Positions 7,402 to 15,574 of a stretch of DNA of 64,000 nucleotides are shown piece by piece. The translations under genes were made by a program, and so were the position numbers. Positions within the stretch are counted from its first letter, which is position 1; each line of letters begins with the position of its first letter. The stretch covers positions 1 to 64,000 of the forward strand of contig NZ_JAPSJL010000002.1 in assembly GCF_031178195.1 (NCBI RefSeq), in the 5' to 3' direction. The notes under the pieces are model-generated. The model did no database searches. It had not been told where the DNA came from and saw only the letters and a list, made by a program, of their open reading frames with translations. Source of the stretch: Zhihengliuella sp. (GTDB lineage Bacteria; Actinomycetota; Actinomycetes; Actinomycetales; Micrococcaceae).

Positions 7402-8004
7402 GTGAACTATTCACCAGTCCAGCCCGACTCCGCGGCGGCAGAACCCGAGAGCGTGCCCAGCTGGGAGACGATCGTGGAGGAGCATTCGTCGCAGGTGTAC
7501 CGGCTGGCGTACCGGCTGACCGGCAACGCCCCTGACGCCGAGGACCTGACCCAGGAGACCTTCGTCCGCGTCTTCCGCTCGCTCCACACGTTCACCCCGG
7601 GCACGATCGGGGGGTGGCTGCACCGCATCACCACCAACCTCTTCCTCGATCAGGCGCGCCGGAAGAGCCGCATCCGGTTCGACGCACTTGCGCCCGACGC
7701 CGAGTCGCGGCTGGCCGGCCGCGAGCCCGGCCCGGAGCGCACCTTCGAGCACAACAACCTCGACGTCGATGTCCAGCGTGCCCTGGACGCACTGCCCGCG
7801 GACTTCCGCGCCGCCGTCGTGCTCTGCGACCTGGAGGGCTTCTCCTACGAGGAGGTCGCCGCCGCCCTGGGCGTGAAGCTCGGCACCGTCCGCTCCCGCA
7901 TCCACCGCGGCCGTGCGCTCCTCCGGGACCGCCTCGAGCACCGCAATCCGCGCCGCACGACCCCGACCATGACGCTCCCGCGGGTGAAGCGGGCCGTCTC
8001 GTAG
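7402..8004 (+). CDS. sigE: ECF sigma factor SigE
   Basis: Extracytoplasmic-function sigma factor, 200 aa. Region 2 is seen as [20 protein letters not shown] and [11 protein letters not shown] (about 34-67), and region 4 as [20 protein letters not shown] with the helix-turn-helix [24 protein letters not shown] (about 128-175). It starts with GTG; a weak CACCAT box lies 6 nt upstream. The product is followed 8 nt later by a zinc-finger anti-sigma factor, so it is the regulatory half of an envelope-stress switch. The order methyltransferase-sigE-rseA-tatB matches the mycobacterial sigE locus except that no htrA is present here. Confidence 0.93.
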   Translation: MNYSPVQPDSAAAEPESVPSWETIVEEHSSQVYRLAYRLTGNAPDAEDLTQETFVRVFRSLHTFTPGTIGGWLHRITTNLFLDQARRKSRIRFDALAPDAESRLAGREPGPERTFEHNNLDVDVQRALDALPADFRAAVVLCDLEGFSYEEVAAALGVKLGTVRSRIHRGRALLRDRLEHRNPRRTTPTMTLPRVKRAVS

Positions 8005-8012
8005 GCATCAGC

Positions 8013-9137
8013 ATGCATCGAACCGAACGTCTCCTCGAGCCGTACATCACCGGCGAACTGCCCACGCCGCGGTCCCAGAAGGTGGAGACCCATCTGCGCG
8101 AATGCGCCGACTGTCGGCTCGAACTCGCCACCCTCCGCCGTCGCCGCCTCCGCGCCGAGCGGCTCCGACACGCGGCCGCCCGGTCGGCGGGCGGACCCGC
8201 CGGCTTCACGAGCACCGGAGGCCCCTTCGGCGGCGACGTGCACGCCCCCCTCTCCGCCGGCAATCGCCCCGGCGCGGGTATCTCCGTCGGCCCCGGGCCG
8301 GCGACCGCGGGGGACCGCGCCCGCTGGACACGCCCCGAGGGAGCCGCGCACGACGGGGGAGCCGCGCACGACGGGGGAGAGCGAGGCGGGCATCGCCCGG
8401 CCACGCTGCCCGTGCTGGGCCTCGCCGTCGTCTGCTCGCTCATCGCGGGGCTCTTCGCCGTGGCCTGGGCGATGGGCGGGACGGGCGCGGCCGCGGCCAG
8501 CGCCGCCGCAGGACAGGCCGCCGCATGGGACGAGGACGGAACGGAGCTGACCCCCGCCGCGGTCGTCGAACTGCAGAACTCCGGGTGGAACCTGCCCGAC
8601 CTGTCCTACATGGACTACCGGCCCGTGCGTGCGCTCGGGTTCGTCGTGGAGGGCCAGCCACGGGTCGAGCTCACCTACCAGGGTCCCGCCGGCACGCTCG
8701 CGATCGTGGAGCGGCGCAAGGCCGAGACGGAGAGCACTGCCGTCGATGCCTCGGTGGAGGCGGATGCCTCCCGCCTCGCCGCGGAGGGGCGCGCCGCGGT
8801 GCGGGGGGACAGTTCCGGTGGGGACGGTTCTGGTCCTTCCGAATCCGGGGAGGGACGCGCGCCGACCTTCGACCTGCACGGGGTCATGGTCCGCCACGCC
8901 GTCGCGCCCGTCTCGCCGACGGCGCGCGGGCTCGAGGGCGAGAGCTCCTCGATCGACACTCCCGACGCCGTCTACACGGTCACGCTGCCCGAGGGCGGCC
9001 CACGCGAGGCAGTGGTGAACCGGATCGTGCTCACCGAGTACTCGCAGTTGGAGCACGCGCCGGTGGCCGACGACGACATGCTCTCCCGCATCGCCCGCGG
9101 ATTCAGCCGCATGGGCCTGCTCGACATCCTCGGCTAG
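8013..9137 (+). CDS. rseA: Membrane anti-sigma factor (RseA-like, zinc-binding)
   Basis: Predicted inhibitor of SigE, 374 aa. The zinc anti-sigma motif HLRECADC (H27, C31, C34) lies in the cytoplasmic N-terminal part, followed by an Arg-rich helix and a low-complexity Gly/Ala/His linker. One membrane span lies at about 132-152 (PVLGLAVVCSLIAGLFAVAW). The remaining 220 residues are predicted to be outside the cell, far longer than in mycobacterial RseA (about 150 aa in total). The start ATG is 8 nt after the sigE stop. An 18-bp tandem duplication at 8340-8378 encodes a repeated GAAHDG segment. The assignment rests on the motif and gene order. Confidence 0.85.
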   Translation: MHRTERLLEPYITGELPTPRSQKVETHLRECADCRLELATLRRRRLRAERLRHAAARSAGGPAGFTSTGGPFGGDVHAPLSAGNRPGAGISVGPGPATAGDRARWTRPEGAAHDGGAAHDGGERGGHRPATLPVLGLAVVCSLIAGLFAVAWAMGGTGAAAASAAAGQAAAWDEDGTELTPAAVVELQNSGWNLPDLSYMDYRPVRALGFVVEGQPRVELTYQGPAGTLAIVERRKAETESTAVDASVEADASRLAAEGRAAVRGDSSGGDGSGPSESGEGRAPTFDLHGVMVRHAVAPVSPTARGLEGESSSIDTPDAVYTVTLPEGGPREAVVNRIVLTEYSQLEHAPVADDDMLSRIARGFSRMGLLDILG

Positions 9138-9196
9138 TCCTCCGGCGGCGATGCGACATGAGTCCGAACGGATACAGGCCGCAGGCCGGGAGCAGG

Positions 9197-9208
9197 TAGT
9201 CTCATAAC
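9197..9208 (+). promoter_or_regulatory. -10 box of tatB, leaderless type
   Basis: TAGTCT at 9197-9202 lies 6 nt before the tatB GTG, predicting a leaderless mRNA separate from sigE-rseA. Confidence 0.55.
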
Positions 9209-9685
9209 GTGTTTGGAATCAACGGTGGCGAGTTCCTCATCCTCGCGTTGCTCGCGGTGCTCGTGCTGGGCCCGGACAAGCTGCCCGGTTATGCACAGCA
9301 GCTCGCGGAGCTGGTGAAGAACGTCCGCCGGATGGCACAGGGCGCCAAGGAGCAGCTCCGGGACGAGGTCGGCGACGACATCGCCGACATCGACTGGCGC
9401 AAGCTCGATCCCCGGCAGTACGACCCCCGCCGGATCATCAAGGAGGCGCTCCTCGACGACTTCGAGGACGCCGCCCGAGCCGCCCGCGAGACCCCGAAAG
9501 CCACCGCGCGGAAGTCGGTCTCCGCCGGCGCGGCGCGCCAGTCGATCGAGACCACCCCCGGCTCGGCGGCCGGTGCTTCCGGAGCCATGGGGGGCGCGGC
9601 CGCCCTCGGCGCGGGGGCCGCCCTGGGCACGACGCGACGCCTCGCGCCGGGAGACCCGGCCCCGTTCGACGTCGAAGCGACCTGA
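9209..9685 (+). CDS. tatB: Sec-independent translocase subunit TatB
   Basis: Membrane component of the twin-arginine translocase, 158 aa. It has the classic short N-terminal span MFGINGGEFLILALLAVLVL with the hinge GPDKLPGYAQQL, followed by an amphipathic helix (AELVKNVRRMAQGAKEQLRDE) and an acidic/basic tail. FGINGGE at the start distinguishes TatB from TatA. No tatA or tatC is in the window, so the pathway is split across the chromosome. The position after sigE-rseA is conserved in actinobacteria. Confidence 0.92.
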   Translation: MFGINGGEFLILALLAVLVLGPDKLPGYAQQLAELVKNVRRMAQGAKEQLRDEVGDDIADIDWRKLDPRQYDPRRIIKEALLDDFEDAARAARETPKATARKSVSAGAARQSIETTPGSAAGASGAMGGAAALGAGAALGTTRRLAPGDPAPFDVEAT

Positions 9686-9695
9686 AGCGGTCGCT
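9676..9695. terminator. Short hairpin spanning the tatB stop
   Basis: A 7-bp stem (agcgacc/ggtcgct) with a 6-nt loop that contains the tatB TGA lies between the convergent tatB and mrp genes. It is short, so termination activity is uncertain. Confidence 0.35.
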
Positions 9696-9700
9696 GACGC

Positions 9701-10828
9701 CTACCGCGGCGTGACGTCCAGACGCAGGCCGGCCAGCCCGCGCGGACGGCGCGCGAGCCGGTGGGCGATTCCCCGGATCTCCTGCGATGCCGCCGACTCA
9801 GGCCGGCTCACCACGATCGGCACGCCCGCGTCACCGCCCTCGCGGAGCTGCGGCTCCAGCGGCACCGAGCCCAGTAGCGGCACGTCGACGCCGAGGCGGG
9901 ACTGCAGGCGCTCGGCCAGCGCCGCGCCGCCGCCGGCGCCGAAGGGCTCCATCCGCGTCCCGTCCGGCAGCTGCAGCCAGGACATGTTCTCCACCACGCC
10001 GACGACCTCCTGACCCGTCGTCTCGGCCACGGCGCCGGCGCGCTCGGCGACCTCCGCGGCGGCGGACTGCGGCGTCGTCACCACCAGCAGCTGCGAGCCG
10101 GGCAGGAGCTGGGAGACGGAGATCGCGATGTCCCCGGTGCCGGGCGGAAGATCCAGCAGCAGCACGTCGAGATCGCCGAAGTGCACGTCGGTGAGGAACT
10201 GCTCCAGGGCGCGGTGGAGCATGGGGCCCCGCCAGACAACAGGTTGGTTGCCCTCGACGAACATGCCGATCGAGATGACTTTGACCCCATGGGCGACCGG
10301 GGGCAGGATGAGCTCGTCCACCCGGGTCGGCGCCTGGGTGATGCCCATCAGCCCCGGGACCGAGAAGCCGTGGACGTCGGCGTCGATCACGCCCACGCGC
10401 AGGCCGTCGGCCGCCAGGGCGCAGGCGAGGTTGACCGTCAGACTGGACTTGCCGACGCCGCCCTTGCCGCTCGCGACGCCGATGACCCGGGTGAGGCTGT
10501 TCGGCTGCGTGAAGGGCACCACGCGGGACGTGAGCCCGTCCTTCAGCGCCTGCCGCTGCTCCGGCGTCATCACGCCGAGCTCGACGTCGACCGCAGCGAT
10601 GCCGGGGACGGAGGTCGCCGCGGCCGTGACGTCCTCGACGATCGTGTTCCGCAGCGGGCACCCCGCGATGGTCAGCAGGACGTGCACGGTGGCCGAACGG
10701 TCGTCGTACGCCTCGGCGGAGGCGACCATGCCGAGATCGGTGATCGGCCGGCGGAGCTCCGGGTCCTGGACGGAGCCGAGGGCGGCCGAGAGGAGGCGGG
10801 TGAGTTCCGGATCGGGGGTGGGGCTCAC
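9701..10828 (-). CDS. mrp: Mrp/NBP35-family P-loop ATPase (iron-sulfur carrier)
   Basis: Predicted Fe-S cluster carrier, 375 aa. The N-terminal MIP18/DUF59 domain is visible (VQDPELRRPITDLGMV, then LTIAGCPLRNTI). The C-terminal ParA-type ATPase has the deviant Walker A GVASGKGGVGKSSLTVNLA (about 116-134) and LLLDLPPGTGD. The canonical Mrp CxxC for cluster binding is not evident; the family segment reads VENMSWLQLPDGT, lacking both cysteines (see findings). The GTG start overlaps the DUF1003 stop by four bases (GTGA), so the two are translationally coupled. It is the last gene of an mgtE-N/DUF1003/mrp operon. Confidence 0.88.
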   Translation of the reverse strand: MSPTPDPELTRLLSAALGSVQDPELRRPITDLGMVASAEAYDDRSATVHVLLTIAGCPLRNTIVEDVTAAATSVPGIAAVDVELGVMTPEQRQALKDGLTSRVVPFTQPNSLTRVIGVASGKGGVGKSSLTVNLACALAADGLRVGVIDADVHGFSVPGLMGITQAPTRVDELILPPVAHGVKVISIGMFVEGNQPVVWRGPMLHRALEQFLTDVHFGDLDVLLLDLPPGTGDIAISVSQLLPGSQLLVVTTPQSAAAEVAERAGAVAETTGQEVVGVVENMSWLQLPDGTRMEPFGAGGGAALAERLQSRLGVDVPLLGSVPLEPQLREGGDAGVPIVVSRPESAASQEIRGIAHRLARRPRGLAGLRLDVTPR

Positions 10829-11460
10829 TGCGGCCTTCCCGGAGTGGAGGAGCTCGGCGGGCCGGACGCGTCGCCGGGGGAGACCTGCGGGATCTGCGTG
10901 GTGGCGTCCGAGACGCGTTCGCGGCGCTTTGGCGCCCGGCCGCGCAGGCGGATCTCCTCGCCGTCGTTCGACTCGAGGAGGTCCTCGAGGGCGCTGCGCA
11001 GCTCGCTGCGCACGTAGTCGCGGGTGGCGACGTCGCGCAACGCGATGCGCAGGGCCGCGAGCTCGCGGGTCAGGTACTCGGTGTCGTGCAGGTTGCGCTC
11101 GGCTCGTTTGCGGTCCTCCGTGAGGGAGACCTTGTCCCGGTCGTCCTGGCGGTTCTGGGCGAGGAGCAGCAGCGGAGCGGCATAGGACGCCTGCAGGGAC
11201 AGCATCAGCGTCAGCGCGGTGAAGCCCAGCGCGGCGTCGTCGAAGCGCCACTCGATGGGCGCCAGGGTGTTCCAGAGCAGCCAGACCACGCAGAACACGG
11301 TCATGTAGAGCAGGAACAGCGGAGTGCCCATGAACCGGGCGAAGCCCTCCGTGGCGCGGCCGAAGGCATCCGGGTCCGGGCGGAACCGCGGTACCCGGCG
11401 CGCGCTGGCTGGCAGCGGCGTGTCCAGGTTCCGCTGGGGGCGGGAGCTCTTCTCAGCCAT
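10825..11460 (-). CDS. DUF1003 domain-containing membrane protein
   Basis: A 211-aa protein with two adjacent membrane spans (FMGTPLFLLYMTVFCVVWLLW at about 43-63 and FTALTLMLSLQASYAAPLLLL at about 79-99), the QASYAAPLLLLAQNRQDDRD motif that defines DUF1003, then a coiled-coil cytoplasmic region and a Pro/Ser-rich tail. ATG 11460 follows GGAGG by 6 nt and overlaps the end of the upstream MgtE-N gene by 8 nt, so it is preferred over 11478. Function is unknown; the genomic link with the MgtE-N protein suggests a role in metal or membrane homeostasis. Confidence 0.85.
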   Translation of the reverse strand: MAEKSSRPQRNLDTPLPASARRVPRFRPDPDAFGRATEGFARFMGTPLFLLYMTVFCVVWLLWNTLAPIEWRFDDAALGFTALTLMLSLQASYAAPLLLLAQNRQDDRDKVSLTEDRKRAERNLHDTEYLTRELAALRIALRDVATRDYVRSELRSALEDLLESNDGEEIRLRGRAPKRRERVSDATTQIPQVSPGDASGPPSSSTPGRPQ

Positions 11461-12733
11461 TCGCTGCCTCCTCCGCATCGTCGTTGGTCCGCCAGTCGTC
11501 CGGGAGCAGGTGGTCCAGGACGTCGTCGACGGTGACCGAGCCGACGAGGCGCCCCTGGTCGTTGACCACCGGCAGGCTCGTCAGATTGTACGTGGCGAGC
11601 ATCCGGGCGACATCCGCCACCGTCGCCAGGTCGTTCACCGGCTCCAGGTCTGTGTCGATGATGTTCCCCAGCGGCTCCGGCGGCGGCATGCGCAGGAGGG
11701 CCTGGATGTGCACGACGCCGAGGTACCGTCCCGTGGGGGTCTCCAGCGGCGGCCGGCACACATAGACGGCCGACGCCGTGGCCGGGCTGAGCTCCTCCTG
11801 CCGGACATAGGCGAGGGCCTCGGCGACCGTGGCCTCAGGCGGCAGGATGACGGGCACGGGCGTCATCAGCGAGCCGGCGGTGTCCTCCTCGTACTCGAGC
11901 AGGCGCCGGACGTCGTCGGCGCCGTCGGGCTCCATGAGCTGCAGCAGGGCCTCCTGCTGTTCGTCGGAGAGCTCGTTGAGGAGGTCGGCCGCGTCGTCGG
12001 GGTCCATCTCCTCGAGCACGTCGGCCGCGCGTTCCATGTCCAGGGCGGAGAGGATCTGGACCTGCTCCTCGTCCGGGAGTTCCTGCAGGACGACGGCGAG
12101 GCGGTCGTCCTGCAGCTCGGCCGCGACCTCGAGCCGGCGCTTGTCCGACATCTCGTGGAGGGCCTCGGCGAAGTCGGCCGGCTTGAGCTCGTCGTGCGCC
12201 GCCACGAACTGGGTCGCCGCCTGCGGCTCCGAGTCGTTGAGGTGGAGGATGTCGTTCCACTCCACCACCACGCGCTCGCCGCGGGAGAGGCGGCGGAAGG
12301 GCCGGAAGCCGGTGTCGCGCTCGCCGCGGCGCACATAGTACGCGGAGACCACCCAGTCGCCGTTGCGCAGCCGGTCCAGCCCGATGTCCTCGATCACGCC
12401 GATGCCGGTGCCGTCCTTGAAGGTGACGCGCTGGTCCAGCAGCTCGCCGACCGCCAGCCGCTCGGCACCGCGCTTCTGGAAGCGGCGCAGGTTCACCAGG
12501 CCGGAGCAGATGATCTGCCCGGCCTCGATCGCCTGCACGCGGGTGACCGGGACGAAGACGCGGCGCTTGCCCGGGACCTCGACGAGCAGGCCCACCATGT
12601 GCGCAGGTTTGCTCGGCCCGCGGTCGACGACGACGACGTCGCGCAGGCGGCCGAGCCGGTCGCCGAGCGGGTCGAAGACGTCGAGGCCGAGCAGACGGGC
12701 GACGAATACCTTGGTGGTCAGGGAGCTGCTCAT
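11453..12733 (-). CDS. Soluble MgtE N-domain/CBS protein with PRC-barrel-like N-terminus
   Basis: A 426-aa protein resembling the cytosolic half of Mg2+ transporter MgtE. Residues 1-160 look like two PRC-barrel-type segments (DPLGDRLGRLRDVVV and DGTGIGVIEDI). Residues 170-285 are the MgtE N superhelical domain (DFAEALHEMSDKRRLEVAAE, VLEEMDPDDAADLLNEL). Residues 290-410 are two CBS domains (GSLMTPVPVILPPEATVAEAL; LPVVNDQGRLVGSVTVDDVL). There is no transmembrane domain, so it cannot be the channel itself; it may sense Mg2+ or nucleotide. It is the first gene of an operon with DUF1003 and mrp. Confidence 0.85.
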   Translation of the reverse strand: MSSSLTTKVFVARLLGLDVFDPLGDRLGRLRDVVVVDRGPSKPAHMVGLLVEVPGKRRVFVPVTRVQAIEAGQIICSGLVNLRRFQKRGAERLAVGELLDQRVTFKDGTGIGVIEDIGLDRLRNGDWVVSAYYVRRGERDTGFRPFRRLSRGERVVVEWNDILHLNDSEPQAATQFVAAHDELKPADFAEALHEMSDKRRLEVAAELQDDRLAVVLQELPDEEQVQILSALDMERAADVLEEMDPDDAADLLNELSDEQQEALLQLMEPDGADDVRRLLEYEEDTAGSLMTPVPVILPPEATVAEALAYVRQEELSPATASAVYVCRPPLETPTGRYLGVVHIQALLRMPPPEPLGNIIDTDLEPVNDLATVADVARMLATYNLTSLPVVNDQGRLVGSVTVDDVLDHLLPDDWRTNDDAEEAANG

Positions 12734-12873
12734 GCTGTCAAGGCTACTGCCTGTGCCGCGTCGTCGGGGGCCGCACAGGCCCGGACGGGCGGCCCGCGTT
12801 CGCCGCGGCCAGGGGGCGGTTCACCCGCAGCGATACCCGCCCGGCCGCGGCTCCCGTCTCGGGGCAGAGGGGG

Positions 12874-12885
12874 CACAATGGGGGT
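12874..12885 (+). promoter_or_regulatory. -10-like box of general stress gene, leaderless type
   Basis: CACAAT at 12874-12879 lies 6 nt before the ATG at 12886, the same geometry as other leaderless starts in the window. Confidence 0.4.
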
Positions 12886-13869
12886 ATGTCGACTCCGTTT
12901 GGTTCCACCCCGTCCCAGCAGGACCAGTTCACACTGCCGCGCGGCGAGATCCTCGGCCGCTACGAGTCCTACCTCGATGCGCAGAAGGTGGTGGACTACC
13001 TGGCGGACAACGACTTCCCCGTTGCGAACGTCAGTATCATCGGCTGCGACCTCAAGAGCGTCGAGCGGGTGACGGCCAAGCTGAGCTACCCGCGGGTGGC
13101 CCTCTCCGGTGCCGCCCAGGGCGCCATGTTCGGTGTCTTCGTGGGACTGCTGCTGAGCCTGTTCACGACCGGCAACCCGATCAGCCAGTTGCTCTCCTCG
13201 ATCGGGCTCGGCATGGCGATCTGGATGATCGTCGGCGTCGTCGGCTACTCGCTCCGCCGCGGCAAGCGCGACTTCGCCTCGTCCAGTCAGATCATGGCCG
13301 GCTACTACGACGTCGTCGTGGCGTTCGAGCACGCGCAGGCGGCACGGAACCTCGCGTCCAGCCTGCCCATGAGCCGCGTCCAAGCCGGCAACGTCACCCC
13401 GGCGTGGGCGCCGCGCGACAACTCGGGTGGCGCGACCCCGCCGGCCCACGGCACGGGCTCGGCACCGACCGCTCCCGGCACGGGCCCTGGGTCGGCTGCC
13501 TCCCCGGCCGCGGCGACCGGGAGCGATCAGCCGCAGGGACCCACCACGCAGAACGGGACGCCGTCGCGCCCGCGCTCGGGTTACGAGGACCTGCCGGACG
13601 GCCGACCGCGCTTCGGCGCACGGCTCGAGCCGGAGACCGGGGATACCGCAGCCGGCCCCTCGGCGCCGCACACCGACGGAGAGAGCGCCGCCGGGACGCC
13701 GTCGGGAGAGCGGCAGGACGCGTCGGCGTCGTCGACCGATCCGGAGTCGGCCGGACGCGGGAGTCACGAACCCGAGACCGACCGCCCGTCCGACGCCGAG
13801 GCGAACGAGCCGTCGGCAGGGACCTCGGAGACCCACGAGCCCGGAAGCGGCACCGACCGAGACCGCTGA
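12886..13869 (+). CDS. General stress protein (YflT/GSP17M-like) with disordered tail
   Basis: A 327-aa protein. Residues 20-75 hold a YflT-type fold (LGRYESYLDAQKVVDYLADN, VSIIGCDLKSVERV), followed by two membrane spans separated by a short loop (about 78-122, GAAQGAMFGVFVGLLLSLF and SSIGLGMAIWMIVGVVGYS) and a second YflT-like beta segment (YYDVVVAFEHAQAARNLA). From about 170 on the sequence is Pro/Ser/Glu/Thr-rich and probably disordered. The actinobacterial family is linked to stress; function is unknown. A very strong hairpin follows the gene. Confidence 0.8.
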   Translation: MSTPFGSTPSQQDQFTLPRGEILGRYESYLDAQKVVDYLADNDFPVANVSIIGCDLKSVERVTAKLSYPRVALSGAAQGAMFGVFVGLLLSLFTTGNPISQLLSSIGLGMAIWMIVGVVGYSLRRGKRDFASSSQIMAGYYDVVVAFEHAQAARNLASSLPMSRVQAGNVTPAWAPRDNSGGATPPAHGTGSAPTAPGTGPGSAASPAAATGSDQPQGPTTQNGTPSRPRSGYEDLPDGRPRFGARLEPETGDTAAGPSAPHTDGESAAGTPSGERQDASASSTDPESAGRGSHEPETDRPSDAEANEPSAGTSETHEPGSGTDRDR

Positions 13870-13896
13870 GCCGGGGCCTTCGAGCTCGGCTCGGAG

Positions 13897-13947
13897 CATG
13901 GAGGAGGGCGGCGGCGAGATCGAATCTCGCCGCCGCCCTCCTCCATG
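13897..13947. terminator. Perfect 24-bp-stem bidirectional terminator
   Basis: Arms 13897-13920 and 13924-13947 are exact reverse complements with a 3-nt loop (cga). The hairpin sits between the convergent stress gene and aminopeptidase P and should act on both. It is the longest perfect inverted repeat I see in the window. Confidence 0.85.
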
Positions 13948-13965
13948 TCTGTGGGACTGTCCGGG

Positions 13966-15522
13966 TCAGCCCTGCTGGGTCCTGAGCCAGGCCTCGATCT
14001 CGTCGGGGGTGCGCGGCAGGTCGGACGAGAGGTTCACACAGCCGTCCTCGGTGACGAGCACGTCGTCCTCCAGCCGGACGCCGATCCCGCGGTACTCCTC
14101 GGGGACGGCGAGGTCCTCGGCCTTGAAGTACAGGCCGGGCTCGATCGTGAAGACCATGCCCGGCTCCAGCACGCCGTCGAGGTAGAGCTCGCGCTTGGCC
14201 TGCGCGCAGTCGTGCACATCGAGCCCCAGGTGGTGGCTCGTCCCGTGCGGCATCCAGCGGCGGTGCTGCTGGCCCGCGTCCGAGAGCGCCTCGTCCAGCG
14301 ACACGGGCAGCAGGCCCCACTCGTCGAGTCGCTCGGCCAGCACGGTGATGGCCGCCTGGTGCAGGTCCCGGAACCGATTCCCCGGCTTGGCGACGGCGAA
14401 GGCCGCCTCCTGTGCGTCGAGCACGGCCTGGTAGATCCTCCGCTGGACCTCGGAGTAGGTCCCGTTCACCGGCAGCGTGCGCGTGATGTCCGCGGTGTAC
14501 AGCGAGTCGGCCTCGACACCGGCGTCCACGAGGATGAGGTCGCCGGCGTTGACCTGGCCGTTGTTGCGGATCCAGTGCAGGACCGTGGCGTTGTTTCCGG
14601 AGGCGGCGATGGTGTCGTAGCCGAGGTCGTTGCCCTCCTCGCGGGCCCGGGCGAAGAACGCGCCCTCGACCACGCGCTCGCCGCGCTTGTGCTCCACGGC
14701 GCGGGGGAGCGCCTGGGCGACCTGGTGGAACCCGTTGATCGTGGCCTGGACGGCCGTGCGCATCTGCTCGATCTCCCACTCGTCCTTCACCAGCCGGAGC
14801 TCGGAGAGCGCCTCGGCGAGCTCGGCGTCGAGCCGGTCCGACTCCTCCAGGTCGACGGCGGTGTTGATCCGGGAGGTGTCGACGAGGGCGTCGCAGTTCA
14901 GGTCGACGTCGCGCAGCAACCGGATGCGCACGCCGCCGAGGGCCTGGTGGCCGGCGTTCTCGGTGATCGCGTCCTCGAGCTTCTCGTCCATGTGCGCCGT
15001 GGGCAGGCCGAGGCGGGCCTGGAGCTCCGCGAGCGTGGGGCGTGGCCCGATCCAGAACTCGCCGGTGCGCGCGTTGGAGTAGAACTCCTCCGAGTCGCGG
15101 CCGGCCATGGGCCGGAAGTAGAGGGTGGCCCGGTGGTGGCCGCCGTCGTCGCCCGTGCCCTCGGCGACGGGCTCGAACACGAGGACGGCGTCCGGCTCGT
15201 GGTCCAGGCCGAGGCCGGTCAGGTGGGCGAACCCGGAGTGCGGCCGGAAACGGTAGTCGGTGTCATTGGAGCGGACCTTCAGCGGTCCGGCCGGGACGAC
15301 CAGCCGCTCGCCGGGGAAGCGCTCGGAGAGCCTCCGTCGCCGCTGCGCCGCGAAGGGTGCGACGGCGTCCTCGGGCGGGAGGGAGGTGTCGGCGGGAGCC
15401 CAATGGCTGCCCATGAACTCTTTGAAGGCCGCCGACGAGGGGCGCTGCGAACGGTTGTTCACACGGTCCTCGATCGGCTGATCGCTGCCAGAAGTGGGGT
15501 TGTCTTCAGTCATCACCGACAC
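13966..15522 (-). CDS. pepP: Aminopeptidase P family protein (Xaa-Pro aminopeptidase)
   Basis: Cytoplasmic metallopeptidase of family M24B that removes an N-terminal residue before proline, 518 aa. The N-terminal creatinase-like domain covers residues 35-220. The pita-bread catalytic domain carries all five metal ligands: Asp in LILVDAGVEADSLYTADITR (two Asp), His in MPHGTSHHLGLDVHD, Glu in VFTIEPGLYF, and Glu in GVRLEDDVLVTEDG. Start is GTG 15522 or the in-frame ATG 15513; neither has a clear ribosome binding site. The gene is divergent from the PHP protein. Confidence 0.92.
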   Translation of the reverse strand: MSVMTEDNPTSGSDQPIEDRVNNRSQRPSSAAFKEFMGSHWAPADTSLPPEDAVAPFAAQRRRRLSERFPGERLVVPAGPLKVRSNDTDYRFRPHSGFAHLTGLGLDHEPDAVLVFEPVAEGTGDDGGHHRATLYFRPMAGRDSEEFYSNARTGEFWIGPRPTLAELQARLGLPTAHMDEKLEDAITENAGHQALGGVRIRLLRDVDLNCDALVDTSRINTAVDLEESDRLDAELAEALSELRLVKDEWEIEQMRTAVQATINGFHQVAQALPRAVEHKRGERVVEGAFFARAREEGNDLGYDTIAASGNNATVLHWIRNNGQVNAGDLILVDAGVEADSLYTADITRTLPVNGTYSEVQRRIYQAVLDAQEAAFAVAKPGNRFRDLHQAAITVLAERLDEWGLLPVSLDEALSDAGQQHRRWMPHGTSHHLGLDVHDCAQAKRELYLDGVLEPGMVFTIEPGLYFKAEDLAVPEEYRGIGVRLEDDVLVTEDGCVNLSSDLPRTPDEIEAWLRTQQG

Positions 15523-15562
15523 ATCGTCTCAGACGGCGGCGGACTCCACCACCGGGCGGGAC

Positions 15563-15574
15563 TAGGGTGGTGGC
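15563..15574 (+). promoter_or_regulatory. -10 box of PHP gene, leaderless type
   Basis: TAGGGT at 15563-15568 lies 6 nt before the ATG at 15575. Confidence 0.55.
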
